Shown here piece after piece: positions 1 through 8,414 of a stretch of DNA of 48,608 bases (within the stretch, counting starts at the first letter, position 1; each line of letters begins with the position of its first letter). Where the stretch lies: contig JBGSIC010000011.1 of the NCBI GenBank assembly GCA_041751875.1, positions 1 to 48,608 of the forward strand, given 5' to 3'. The notes below the pieces were generated by a model. It was given only the letters and a program-made list of their open reading frames with translations. It did not search any database and had not been told where the DNA came from. Both the position numbers and the translations under genes were made by a program. The stretch is from JBGSIC01 sp041751875 (lineage in GTDB: Bacteria > Bdellovibrionota > FAC87 > UBA2466 > JACKAF01).

Positions 1-41
1 GCAAAGAAAGCCCACCTCAGCCGCTGTGGGCCGAGGTGGGC
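1..41 (-). terminator. Rho-independent terminator of the serpin gene
   Basis: A 9-bp perfect inverted repeat (10-18 with 33-41) lies 12 bases beyond the serpin stop codon. Read on the minus strand it is followed by a T-rich stretch (positions 9 to 1). Stem plus pyrimidine-rich tail in the right place supports a terminator for the minus-strand transcript. Confidence 0.65.
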
Positions 42-53
42 GGATCATCGCAA

Positions 54-1556
54 CTAGTTTTTCTTGGCTTCTAGTTTTTTGAGAATTTCGAGAACTTTTC
101 CCTGATCATCCGTTCGCGCGATGACCTGTTCGTAGTTTCCTTTTGAAACCTCGACGTAAGAGATTCCAATCGATTCTCCATTTGCTAGACGCTTTTTCAG
201 GAAACGATCATGCTGGTGTCCTTCTTGAATGAGCTTGTAGACGTCCTCTTCTGAGTATTGCACCGGCGTGTCATACTCCACAATGAAGAGCGGCGCACCA
301 CTTTGGATGTGACGGACCACGTGCAACGCTGCGCTCTTGATTTCTCGTTTTTCAAAAGCAGGGGGCTCCTGTATTGAGGTGGCTTCAGCAAACATGATCG
401 CCGTAGCCGCCGCTGCCTCGAATCCAAACGGAGTCATTTCGTAGAACGTCTTGGTAATGATGTCGCTGATGTAAATGTTGTTTTCAGAGGGAACCGATCC
501 CAAGGGTTGAAACTGGGCTTCCTCCGCGTCAAACGCCATCAACACCTTAAACGGAGCCGCCTTGAGAGTCTTAACCAGAGAGGCTGCTTTTCCCTGTTCC
601 ACTTTACCCGCGGGAGAAACAAGTTCAATCGCCTTAGGCTTTAAGCCGGAAACGATTTTCTCGTAATAGTCTTGGTCGATAAGGTCGACCAAGGCACTTA
701 AGTCACCGTCTTTGGGGACGATGATATCCAGTGCCACCTGATCGGGACCTGCGTTGTGAGCCCCAACATCCCCGACGTTGAAACTATAGGCGTCGATGTC
801 CGTGTCCGAATAAGTTTGCATGTCCTCATTTTTTTGAGTCATGTAGGTAGCGTCAAGCGTGTCGCCTCCGCCGGTCGTATATTTACCGTCAATAATTTCT
901 GGGAAGTGTTCCCGGAAGCGCCCTTTGGCGTAAATGGCGTTCAATAGAATCGCAATATCATCTCTACCCAAGGAGGAGAGCAAAACAGGAATCTTGTGGT
1001 TGGTTTTATTGTCCACCCACTCATTTACTTCCGCAACCGTCGCGTTAACCATTTTGCCGTCGATCTTCTTTTCCAAGGAAAAGTCTCGTTCGTTCAGCTC
1101 AGTTGCACCAAATTTTTCTGCCGCGAGCGCGAGAAACTTAGGAGTGTACTTGAACTGACGCGCGGTATTTGCCCAAAGAGAAGTTGCGCTTTTGTATTCA
1201 AATACACCGTTGCTTTTTGTTGCGTAGTCGAGCAGATCCTTGCGAATTCCTACAATGTTGTCAGCGATCGTATCGAAGTTGAGGCCGAGTTTTCGCTGTT
1301 CCTCAGAAACAAAAAGGCTTTCCATTTCTTCCCGAGTCTTTTTGTCTGCTCCGTAGGTGGCTAAAGCGAGTGCTTCGCTGATGCTCATCGGCGAAACAGC
1401 GATCGGGTCACCGGATTTGCTCTGGTACAGACTTCGAAAAAGATCGAATCCCATATTACCGAGGCTTGCTCCTGCGGCACGTTTGGGATCCACTTTAGTA
1501 GCAAGCGCAGGCATCGCGGTTAAGAGCGCGAATGCTGTTATCAAAAAGAACTTCAT
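54..1556 (-). CDS. Exported serpin-family protein
   Basis: This encodes 500 residues starting with a Sec signal peptide (about residues 1-19, cleavage near ALA). The serpin fold is recognisable from the NAIYAKG..F segment near 208-217 and from a reactive-centre-loop hinge at 378-386 (G-F-E-A-A-A-A-T-A). Serpins are suicide inhibitors of serine or cysteine proteases; the loop inserts into beta-sheet A after cleavage. The Ala-rich P12-P9 stretch is typical of inhibitory serpins, but P14 is Phe where inhibitors usually carry Thr or Ser. About 30 extra residues separate the strands that would be s4B and s5B, and the C-terminal tail is long. The start has a good GGAGGG ribosome site. It lies 143 nt downstream of a minus-strand protease operon, so protection against own or foreign proteases is plausible but inferred. 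Confidence 0.88.
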   Translation of the reverse strand: MKFFLITAFALLTAMPALATKVDPKRAAGASLGNMGFDLFRSLYQSKSGDPIAVSPMSISEALALATYGADKKTREEMESLFVSEEQRKLGLNFDTIADNIVGIRKDLLDYATKSNGVFEYKSATSLWANTARQFKYTPKFLALAAEKFGATELNERDFSLEKKIDGKMVNATVAEVNEWVDNKTNHKIPVLLSSLGRDDIAILLNAIYAKGRFREHFPEIIDGKYTTGGGDTLDATYMTQKNEDMQTYSDTDIDAYSFNVGDVGAHNAGPDQVALDIIVPKDGDLSALVDLIDQDYYEKIVSGLKPKAIELVSPAGKVEQGKAASLVKTLKAAPFKVLMAFDAEEAQFQPLGSVPSENNIYISDIITKTFYEMTPFGFEAAAATAIMFAEATSIQEPPAFEKREIKSAALHVVRHIQSGAPLFIVEYDTPVQYSEEDVYKLIQEGHQHDRFLKKRLANGESIGISYVEVSKGNYEQVIARTDDQGKVLEILKKLEAKKN

Positions 1557-1699
1557 ACTTCCCTCCAGCTATCTGGTTACATCATGAACCAGTGGGCATT
1601 CTATAGACCTGCGCAATGCGCCACTCAAGGGGAATAAGGTAACGCAATGCGCTAAATTTAGGAATTAAGCAGATGTACAAGAAAAGTTTGAAGAATAAA

Positions 1700-2467
1700 T
1701 TATGCGGGGAACAGGCGTGGGAACAGCTTCCGGGAGAGGCGCGGCAGGAGACCGAGAAAAAGAAAAAAGAAAACGCTGTAGAGTACGGACTGGGTGGGGG
1801 GGGAATGCGCATGCACATGCACCGACGAACATCCGTACAGACCACCGGAGAATTCATTTGCGGGATAGAGAAAGCGAACGCCGTCGCGATCATCTTCTCC
1901 AATCAGCAGCTCACTTTTATCTCCGATGCTGTAGTACATCAGCGCCGATTCGATGCTGCTGTGACCGAGGCCAAGAACATGGCCCATCTCATGCGCCATT
2001 ACGATTTCGAGTTCAAGCGGAGTGAGATTGGCGATCTGAGAAGACTTTCCGGCTTCTGCATTGAGAAGAATTCCACCGTAAGTAATATTGGAACTTCCCG
2101 CGACGCGCATGGTAGCGCCTGGAATAAAATTTGAATCGGTTCCCAGGTTGGTGGACATTTGCGGATCGCACAAAATCACGGGAGTGTCGGTCGCCGTGTC
2201 AGCCATGAACGCCGCGACGGTTGTCGTTGAAGAACCCCGCGCGAGTACAAGACTTGAGCCCGGAATGTTATTCCACAACTCAAGGGCCGCATCGAGCGCT
2301 GAGTTCAGTTCGTCCTGCGTGATGGGGCAATTGGCGTAGTTAACTTGAAAAGTGAGTGGGCTTTGATTCCAGCCTCTCAGGGCGGGGCTTAGCACAGTCC
2401 AGCCGAAGAGCGGGGCGCTAAAAGTGAAGAGCAAAAGCGCCAGCAAAAGAAAATGTTTTTTTGTCAT
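1700..2467 (-). CDS. Matrixin-like zinc metalloprotease, exported
   Basis: This 255-residue protein begins with a signal peptide (about 1-22). The zinc site HEMGHVLGLGHS (HExxHxxGxxH plus S) near residues 160-171 is followed by a Met-turn (SALMYY), the signature of metzincin peptidases of the matrixin (M10A) type. No propeptide with a cysteine switch is evident. The C-terminus ends in a strongly hydrophobic stretch after a single Cys, followed by Arg/Lys residues, which looks like a C-terminal membrane anchor or sorting tail. The start overlaps the preceding barrel gene by 4 nt, so the genes are translationally coupled. Substrate is unknown. Confidence 0.85.
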   Translation of the reverse strand: MTKKHFLLLALLLFTFSAPLFGWTVLSPALRGWNQSPLTFQVNYANCPITQDELNSALDAALELWNNIPGSSLVLARGSSTTTVAAFMADTATDTPVILCDPQMSTNLGTDSNFIPGATMRVAGSSNITYGGILLNAEAGKSSQIANLTPLELEIVMAHEMGHVLGLGHSSIESALMYYSIGDKSELLIGEDDRDGVRFLYPANEFSGGLYGCSSVHVHAHSPPTQSVLYSVFFFLFLGLLPRLSRKLFPRLFPA

Positions 2468-3060
2468 AGTCGGATACCCAAAGTTGCGGAAGCGTTGAGA
2501 CTGCGTCGAGATTCGCTGGCAACCTGCAGGATGTATGCATCCAGCGCGACACTAACTTTCTCCGAGAGTACAAACTCCAAGCCGCCGTTGGCGGTCATCA
2601 GGAAAGCGTTGCTTGCCCCTGAAGGGTTATAAAAATCCGAAGTTCCGTTGCCATTCGGCAACGTTACGGTAGCACCGTTACCCATGATCAGCGTCCATTG
2701 AACACCGGAACCGATGCGAACCTTTAACCAACTCAAAAGGTGCCACCCGACCGTCAGATCAAGGTGGCTCATAAACGTATAGGTTTTTCCATCCGCCCCC
2801 GCCCGCCAGGGCAGCATCGTTCCGAAGGAAGGCTCGAAGAGTAAGGATTGGCCCAGCTTGATGCCCCGTCGAATGCGTGCGTAACCGCCGAGCGTGCTAA
2901 CGAGAGACGCATTTTCGGGGTTTACGTTGAAGCGTTCAATGAGGTTGGTTCCATAGCCGCCCAGATCCAGCGAGGTAAAGCTTTGGATCCGCCGCGGGCG
3001 TGCGTACCCATTTGCCGAAATGAAAAGACAGAGAAAAACGAACAGAATGTTTTTAGTCAT
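2464..3060 (-). CDS. Small exported beta-rich protein, probable outer-membrane barrel
   Basis: This is a 198-residue protein with a signal peptide (about 1-21). The mature part has alternating hydrophobic/polar segments and Gly/aromatic-rich strands (for example SHLDLTVGWHLLSWLKVRIG), ending in short strands with a terminal Leu rather than the usual Phe. This suits a small 8-stranded outer-membrane barrel, but no specific family is recognised. It sits 25 nt after the trypsin-fold gene and overlaps the matrixin gene by 4 nt, so the three form one transcription unit. The barrel could help expose or retain the protease; that is inference only. Confidence 0.6.
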   Translation of the reverse strand: MTKNILFVFLCLFISANGYARPRRIQSFTSLDLGGYGTNLIERFNVNPENASLVSTLGGYARIRRGIKLGQSLLFEPSFGTMLPWRAGADGKTYTFMSHLDLTVGWHLLSWLKVRIGSGVQWTLIMGNGATVTLPNGNGTSDFYNPSGASNAFLMTANGGLEFVLSEKVSVALDAYILQVASESRRSLNASATLGIRL

Positions 3061-3085
3061 ATAGTAAGGAGGAGAGGGCGACCTC

Positions 3086-4705
3086 TTAGTGCGGCGTCAT
3101 CGCAGTCACGAGGAAGTAGTGGCCAATAGGCGAGCGCCCTTCAAAAGCTGTCGGAATTTTGTCGGCTCCCGAAAGCGTGAGGGTAAGGGTGCTGTCTTTT
3201 GTTTCCAAAACTTGGTAGCCATCTTTGTGAAACGTGACGTTTGTATAGAAGGTTACTTGGCGTTGTGTGGCTGAGAGATCCTTTTCCTCGACGACTGGGA
3301 CGTTATCCACAACGCCATCACGGTAGGTAATCTGCACCATCGAGCTCAACATTTGCTCACGGTGAAGAGTGACGTTTTTTAAGACGCCCACGCAGACGGT
3401 ATCGACATCAGTTTCCGTCAGCGTATTTTTTCCGCAGTAAGTAGGGATAACCGCAAGTTGGGGGACAGGCTGGACCGATCCGTCGTCCACCGTGTAGGTT
3501 TTTTTGCATTGGGCGGTCCCTTTGGGGCCGACCACCCAACCAGTTGCTTCATGTACCCCTTTTTGGGTGGGCTTAATGGTTCGAGAGTCTTCGGGAGGCG
3601 TGACCTGCTGACCATCGATGTATGCTTGGGTAACTTCCCCCTTGGTTCGGATGGTAAGTATGATCTGTTCGCCGAGTTTAATTTTATCGGGGATGGCAGA
3701 GAGTTCGCAGCTTGGCGCGGCCGGACCGGGATCGCCTGTAACAACATAGCTTGTTTGGCAGGTGTTGGTACCCCCTGCGCCGGTCACCTGACCTGTTGCT
3801 TGGGCTGTGCCTGCCTGACTGGGTGTCACGGTAAGTGCCCCGCCGGTTGCGGCCACCGCCACTCCGTTGATAGTCGCAGAAGTGGCTTGCCCTTGAACGG
3901 TGAGGGTGAGAGTCACCGGGTTATTTATTGCGACGGGGTTTGGCGCCGCGGCCAGATTGCAAGTCGGAGCGTTTGCACCGCCTGTGCAATTCACATGAAT
4001 ACCGCAGATATTTGCTGAGTTTTGATCCCCCCAGCTTTTTAGAAAATCTTTGGACGCCGCTAGATCAAGGCGCGTGCTGTAGTTGGTATTAAGAAGGTTG
4101 CCACGGGAATTCACACCTAGAAGAACTTCGCTTCCCGATGCGTTTTGGAAGGCGGGGCCACCGCTATCACCGAAGCAAAGGATAGCGCCTTCCTTCTTCT
4201 GAGAAATCATGCTGTGATTGTTTAACCGAGTGAGAACGGTTTCTCCCATCAAGAGCTGACCGTTGTTGCCGCCCGTGCCGTCTTCTTTGGTGCAGCCATA
4301 ACCCATCAAAGTAATCGGATTTCCTTCCGCAGCGGTTCCCCCTACGTTGGCGGGTTTAATCGTTGTGGATTTGTCCATAAGACCCAAGGCGATGTCGTGT
4401 TCTTCCTTGGTGAAAAGGTCGCTCAGGGTGAATGAAGCGGAGTAACTGCTCCCGTCGAGCGTAAAGGTCGCTGTGGTTGATTCCGACGCGCAGCTGGCTG
4501 CCGTGATAACCGCTTTTGCGCCGACCACAGTGCCAGTGCACTGCGTGCCGTCGCTAAACTTAAGGGCGACGACTTCTTTGTGTGTACCCGCCGGAACGGG
4601 ATTTCCGTTAATCAGGCGAAAACCAAAACCGCCCCTTGCTCCCACGGCTAACACAGCGGTGAGAAGAACGCCGGCAAAAGCCAGAACCCTTAAGAGTTTC
4701 ATCAA
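3086..4705 (-). CDS. Trypsin-fold (S1) protein with Ig-like repeats; catalytic His replaced
   Basis: This is a 539-residue exported protein (signal peptide about 1-22). Residues about 29-235 have the chymotrypsin fold: an RLING start resembling the activation site, ITAASC (normally TAAHC), DIAL at 104-107 and GDSGGP at 179-184. Ser71 (codon 4493-4495) occupies the catalytic-His position, while Asp104 and Ser181 remain. Two Cys-containing Ig-like repeats follow (about 248-323 and 330-405), then a beta-rich C-terminal region of unknown type. Without the His it is probably not an ordinary protease; it may be a binding pseudo-enzyme. It is the first gene of an apparent operon with the barrel and matrixin genes. 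Confidence 0.85.
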   Translation of the reverse strand: MMKLLRVLAFAGVLLTAVLAVGARGGFGFRLINGNPVPAGTHKEVVALKFSDGTQCTGTVVGAKAVITAASCASESTTATFTLDGSSYSASFTLSDLFTKEEHDIALGLMDKSTTIKPANVGGTAAEGNPITLMGYGCTKEDGTGGNNGQLLMGETVLTRLNNHSMISQKKEGAILCFGDSGGPAFQNASGSEVLLGVNSRGNLLNTNYSTRLDLAASKDFLKSWGDQNSANICGIHVNCTGGANAPTCNLAAAPNPVAINNPVTLTLTVQGQATSATINGVAVAATGGALTVTPSQAGTAQATGQVTGAGGTNTCQTSYVVTGDPGPAAPSCELSAIPDKIKLGEQIILTIRTKGEVTQAYIDGQQVTPPEDSRTIKPTQKGVHEATGWVVGPKGTAQCKKTYTVDDGSVQPVPQLAVIPTYCGKNTLTETDVDTVCVGVLKNVTLHREQMLSSMVQITYRDGVVDNVPVVEEKDLSATQRQVTFYTNVTFHKDGYQVLETKDSTLTLTLSGADKIPTAFEGRSPIGHYFLVTAMTPH

Positions 4706-4822
4706 ATTTTCCTCGAGAGTGAGAAGGGAAGAAGTTCAGAGATGAAGTCTATCCAGGATAGCAGTTCTTCCGTTCAAATATGGATGCGAACCAAAACTTT
4801 GTTAGCTGATGTTACCGATCCG

Positions 4823-6742
4823 TTAAGCTACTTCGCGCAACGGCGCTATACTCTGATTGCCGAGTGCCAAGAGCGCCTGTTGGTAGGGCAACATGATCGT
4901 AATATGCGTGCCCAAGCCAGCAGTCGATTGCACTTCCACCTGTCCGTTTAACTGCGCGGCAAATGTTTGCAGCGAATGGAGTTCAGCTTCGCCGGTGCGC
5001 CCCAATCCTAAACGGGGGTCGAGAACTTTCTGAAGCACGGCAAAATCGCTAAGGTTGTCATACTGCGTTCCGTGCGTGCGCAAATTCTTGCGAAGGGAAG
5101 ATACCGAGATGCCGGAGCCGTCATCTGTCAGAGTGATAAAGAGCCACGCGGGACGGAAGGATTCACGAATCAGTTCAAAAGTGAGTGTGAGTGTTCCGGA
5201 GGGTGGCTTGCCGCGTTCGCTACGGCGTACAGTAGACTCAATCCCAAAGGAGATGGCAAAACCGATTGCGTTTTTCAAGGCGGGAAATAGGGGCAAGTAC
5301 GCTTCCGGCACGACACGAAGATCTTCACCCGTTAAGCGCAGCGTGGGAACCGGTTTGTTCAACTTGCGTGCAACTTTTTCAGCATGTTCCACGAGGGGCG
5401 CCGTGTAGCGTCCTACGGGCTCACTCATAAACTCATTGAGAAACTGTTCCTGGATCTCTGGCGCCGAGGATCGAGGTGAGAGTGTGGAAACAAAACGCAG
5501 TAAGCGTTGACGGCTAAGACCGCTTTCCGCGGACGCACCCACTTGAGACTCAGGTTTTGCACCGATAACGACAACACCCGTCAATTGATCTACTTTATTG
5601 CGGAAAGGATAGTAGGCAAGTTCAATCGTTTCACCCTGGGGATTGGTAAGAGTGTTGGGCAGCGAGCGGGCAACTTCCTCGAAGTTCGCCTTCGGTTCAA
5701 ACATCCTTTTGATTACGTTTCTGGTTTGTGAAATATCGCCCCCGAGGAGATCCCAAATGGGTTTCTCAGCACATTTCTCACCGAAAAGAGTTTCGCTGTT
5801 TTGAGAAACAACAGAAATTAAGCTGCCATCTTTACGGAACACCAGGCAAGCCTCAGAGAAACAGTCGACGATATTCTGGTGGAGCTTTTGGATTGCCTCC
5901 ATTTCGTCCTCTTTGGATTGTACGAGAGTTTGTTGCTCTGTGAGTGCTTTCTTAGCAGAATCAAGTTCAGATTGGAGCCGTAACTTTTCAAGTTCCTTTT
6001 CTTCAATCTCTTTCGCTGAGGGAAATTTGCTCATCGACAAGTGGCTGCGATCGGCCCATGCACGACGCATGCGATTGGCAAACCAAAAAGCAAGGCCCAC
6101 AAGAAGGATAATGACTGCGGCGCTGGAGGTCCCCGCCTTGGCGAGTATTTTTCTGCTTTTAGCGGATAAGTGTTGATCCGCACGTAGCTGGACGGCCACA
6201 ACCGCAATGACATTGTTAGCTTTGTCTTTGACTGGAGCAAAACCGGAAACCCATGTGCCATCTTCAGTTTGATAGAGGGCGGTACGAACAGGTTTCTTAG
6301 ATTCGAAGACGTTAAAGGCCTCGGGTTTCACGATGAAACTTTTTCCGATACGAACTTTTCGGTTCCCTGAGAGAATGCGCGCTAAAGTGTTCGGGGGACT
6401 GGTGCGCATCCAAACAAGCGTGGAGATTTCATGTTCAAGTTTGTGAATAAGCTGAATCCGGCGAAGGATGCGCTGGATTTTGACAAAGTCTTCTGACTTT
6501 TTGATTTGCGGCTTTTCTTCCAAGAAAGCGCGCACCACGTTCTGATGCGCTTCAGGATTCACGACGGCCGCTGCCATCTCCGCGATTGATTGCGCACGTT
6601 CTCCCAAGAGCTGTTCCACGTTTTGGTTCAGGCTCTGATAAGCCAGTAGACTTTCTTTCAGAAAGAACACGACTCCACAGAGCACGACAAACAAAACGAA
6701 ACTAACCCACAGAGGGGGATTGCGGATAAAGGCTTTAACCAT
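4823..6742 (-). CDS. Membrane sensor protein with PAS-like and CheA-type ATPase domains
   Basis: Of 639 residues, about 10-32 and 200-218 are membrane helices enclosing a periplasmic sensor region. A coiled-coil linker (about 235-285) and a PAS-like region (about 290-395) follow. The C-terminal half resembles the P4 ATPase domain of CheA: a GKPPSGT segment, a DDGSGI G1 box, and a G2-like GLG region ending in ITIMLP. No HisKA or HPt phospho-acceptor is visible. The N-box is abnormal: aligned on the FGIE end, Phe495 takes the place of the conserved Asn. Kinase activity is therefore doubtful. No response regulator lies next to it. Confidence 0.7.
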   Translation of the reverse strand: MVKAFIRNPPLWVSFVLFVVLCGVVFFLKESLLAYQSLNQNVEQLLGERAQSIAEMAAAVVNPEAHQNVVRAFLEEKPQIKKSEDFVKIQRILRRIQLIHKLEHEISTLVWMRTSPPNTLARILSGNRKVRIGKSFIVKPEAFNVFESKKPVRTALYQTEDGTWVSGFAPVKDKANNVIAVVAVQLRADQHLSAKSRKILAKAGTSSAAVIILLVGLAFWFANRMRRAWADRSHLSMSKFPSAKEIEEKELEKLRLQSELDSAKKALTEQQTLVQSKEDEMEAIQKLHQNIVDCFSEACLVFRKDGSLISVVSQNSETLFGEKCAEKPIWDLLGGDISQTRNVIKRMFEPKANFEEVARSLPNTLTNPQGETIELAYYPFRNKVDQLTGVVVIGAKPESQVGASAESGLSRQRLLRFVSTLSPRSSAPEIQEQFLNEFMSEPVGRYTAPLVEHAEKVARKLNKPVPTLRLTGEDLRVVPEAYLPLFPALKNAIGFAISFGIESTVRRSERGKPPSGTLTLTFELIRESFRPAWLFITLTDDGSGISVSSLRKNLRTHGTQYDNLSDFAVLQKVLDPRLGLGRTGEAELHSLQTFAAQLNGQVEVQSTAGLGTHITIMLPYQQALLALGNQSIAPLREVA

Positions 6743-6863
6743 GGGATATAAGACGGATGAAGGATTCTAGAGTGGCCGAGGAATCACGGTGATCAAACTA
6801 AGATACGGCCGTCCTTATATTGTAGCAGAGTCCAAACGGGCAAAAGAACGCGGTAAGCATTTC

Positions 6864-6883
6864 CAAATAGTTTGAACTATTTG
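6864..6883. repeat. Dyad-symmetric element upstream of the sensor gene
   Basis: Two 9-base arms (CAAATAGTT and AACTATTTG) are perfect inverted repeats separated by only 2 nt. A 2-nt spacer is poor for an RNA hairpin but typical of a binding site for a dimeric regulator. It lies about 120 bp upstream of the sensor start at 6742. A second perfect 10-bp palindrome (GTCACGTGAC) is at 6905-6914. The regulator is unknown. Confidence 0.4.
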
Positions 6884-6929
6884 CAGGAACAACAAAAGCA
6901 CGAAGTCACGTGACCAGAGGCGTTAAGGG

Positions 6930-6958
6930 TTCCAAAAGGTGCCAGGCACCTTATGGAA
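6930..6958. repeat. REP-like palindrome / likely terminator
   Basis: This is an almost perfect 29-nt palindrome built of nested arms TTCCA, AAGGTGCC, a 1-nt centre, GGCACCTT and TGGAA, with one unpaired A on each side. It starts immediately after the stop codon of the minus-strand lipoprotein gene. Its compact GC core and location resemble repetitive extragenic palindromes; it could also end transcription. No second copy was seen in this window. Confidence 0.5.
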
Positions 6959-7678
6959 CTACTCGTTGGGGTGGCAAGCGGCGTAGTATTCGCCGTCGCA
7001 AAACTGAACCAGATTGTAACCGGGTCCGAAGGTACGGTACCAATTTTTCGATTGGGAATCTTGTCGTTTATGAGGGGCGAAGTTGGAGACTTCAATTAAA
7101 CCGACGGCTTTGTCGCCAAGAAGGAGTTCAATGGGTTCGAACCCTTGGTCGATCTGAAGATCGTTTGCCACAAAACTCGCTTTAAGTGTGAGCTGCGGAG
7201 ATGCCAAACGTTCGCCATTTGCTGGGCAATCACCTGAGGCAAGAAGGACTTCGGTGCCTTCCTGCAAAGGGGCTTCAAACTGAATGCACACTCGAGGCAA
7301 TTCGATTCGTTCGGCATTGAGCGTGATGGCTCCTTCGGGCAAATGATTTGTGCGAAGGTTGATCACCGCGCTTTGTGAATCCTCAATGTCCGGTAAAGTG
7401 GAAACGTCGATGCGCGCGAGCTGCTTGCGGCGTTCCTTTTCAATATTGTATTGGTCTTGGGCTACCCTTTCGGCCAACGGGGAAAGCTGACGAGGTACGC
7501 GACGGACGCGGTTGCCATCTCGTTGGATGGTCGGACCTTCATAGTTTCTTTGTGGATTTGCGATGCCGGCGCGTCCCAAACTGCCCCGAACCGCGTTATC
7601 ATTTTCCTCTGCGCATCCGGCAATAAGAAGAAGAACCAAGCCTAAGCTCGCAAGGAGAAGAGGGTACATTCGGTTCAT
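6959..7678 (-). CDS. Lipoprotein of unknown function
   Basis: With the start at 7678 the product has 239 residues and begins with a lipoprotein signal peptide ending in lipobox LIAGC (Cys22). The longer open frame to 7792 is rejected because a strong promoter (7725-7752) lies inside it; the chosen ATG is preceded by AGGA at suitable spacing. After the lipobox comes a polar linker, then a region with two Cys (CIQFEA, SGDC) and a beta-rich part. The protein ends CHPNE. No family is recognised. It is divergent from def and ends at the REP-like palindrome. Confidence 0.7.
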   Translation of the reverse strand: MNRMYPLLLASLGLVLLLIAGCAEENDNAVRGSLGRAGIANPQRNYEGPTIQRDGNRVRRVPRQLSPLAERVAQDQYNIEKERRKQLARIDVSTLPDIEDSQSAVINLRTNHLPEGAITLNAERIELPRVCIQFEAPLQEGTEVLLASGDCPANGERLASPQLTLKASFVANDLQIDQGFEPIELLLGDKAVGLIEVSNFAPHKRQDSQSKNWYRTFGPGYNLVQFCDGEYYAACHPNE

Positions 7679-7724
7679 TGGGGGGTCCTTTCCAAAAACG
7701 GGATAAGCGGTAATGACGCTGGGC

Positions 7725-7752
7725 ATTATAGCGATTTGGCGGATCGGGTCAA
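7725..7752 (-). promoter_or_regulatory. Sigma-70-type promoter of the lipoprotein gene
   Basis: On the minus strand, a -35 TTGACC (7747-7752) and a perfect -10 TATAAT (7725-7730) are separated by 16 bp. Transcription would begin near 7718, giving a leader of about 40 nt before the ATG at 7678. This fixes the start of the lipoprotein gene. Confidence 0.7.
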
Positions 7753-7847
7753 GCTTTGAGTAAGAAACTGATTTTATACACTTATTTGACAACCTGAACC
7801 CGCTCTAGCAGGATGCGCTATGATAATGGCGAGGAGAAGACGCCCGT

Positions 7848-8414
7848 ATGGCCATCCGTAAAGTAGCAAGAATGGGGCATCCGGTACTAAGGCAAAAAGC
7901 CCGTCCGTTGACCCCAGAAGAAATTAAGAGCGAACCCACTCGTCGCCTCATTCTCGATATGGTTGAGACGATGAAAGAGTACGGGGGCATCGGCATCGCC
8001 GCTCCCCAGGTTCATGAGTCCATTCAACTCGCGCTTATTGAGATTTCTCAGGCAGGCGATAAATACGATGACGCCGAACCACAAGCACTTACCGTTTTGA
8101 TCAATCCGAAGATTACTGTCCTCGACAAAACCCCCCAGGGATTTTGGGAAGGTTGCTTATCGGTGCCGGAGCTCCGTGGTCTTGTTTTTCGTCCGCGCAA
8201 AGTTGAAGTCAACTATCTCGATCAAAATGGCAAAGCCTGCAAAGTGGTCGCGGAAGATTTCCTGGCAACCGTGTTTCAACATGAGCTAGACCACCTAGAC
8301 GGGGTGTTGTTTGTTGATAAAATCGAAGATCGCACGCAGCTAGCCTTCCTCGAGGAATACCAACGCCACATCCTCCCCCTTCAGCGTGACGACATAGGCA
8401 ACCTGGACGATTAA
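7848..8414 (+). CDS. def: Peptide deformylase
   Basis: This is a 188-residue enzyme that removes the formyl group from N-terminal formyl-Met of nascent proteins in the cytoplasm. All three family motifs are intact: GIGIAAPQ (47-54), EGCLS (101-105, metal-ligand Cys103) and the HELDH metal site (145-149). Length is normal to slightly long. The ATG has a GAGGAGA ribosome site 10 nt upstream. A TATGAT box at 7819-7824 could be its -10, although no well-spaced -35 is evident. A hairpin follows the stop codon. Confidence 0.97.
   Translation: MAIRKVARMGHPVLRQKARPLTPEEIKSEPTRRLILDMVETMKEYGGIGIAAPQVHESIQLALIEISQAGDKYDDAEPQALTVLINPKITVLDKTPQGFWEGCLSVPELRGLVFRPRKVEVNYLDQNGKACKVVAEDFLATVFQHELDHLDGVLFVDKIEDRTQLAFLEEYQRHILPLQRDDIGNLDD

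Noticed and set aside
1673..2134. Plus-strand frame of 153 codons over the matrixin gene
   Set aside because: Antisense shadow of a gene with clear catalytic motifs and a signal peptide.
7679..7792. N-terminal extension of the lipoprotein frame
   Set aside because: It contains the promoter and puts 38 unrelated residues ahead of the lipobox signal.
7786..7827. TTGACA and TATGAT as a promoter for def
   Set aside because: The two boxes are 27 bp apart, too far for one sigma-70 promoter; only the -10 may be real.
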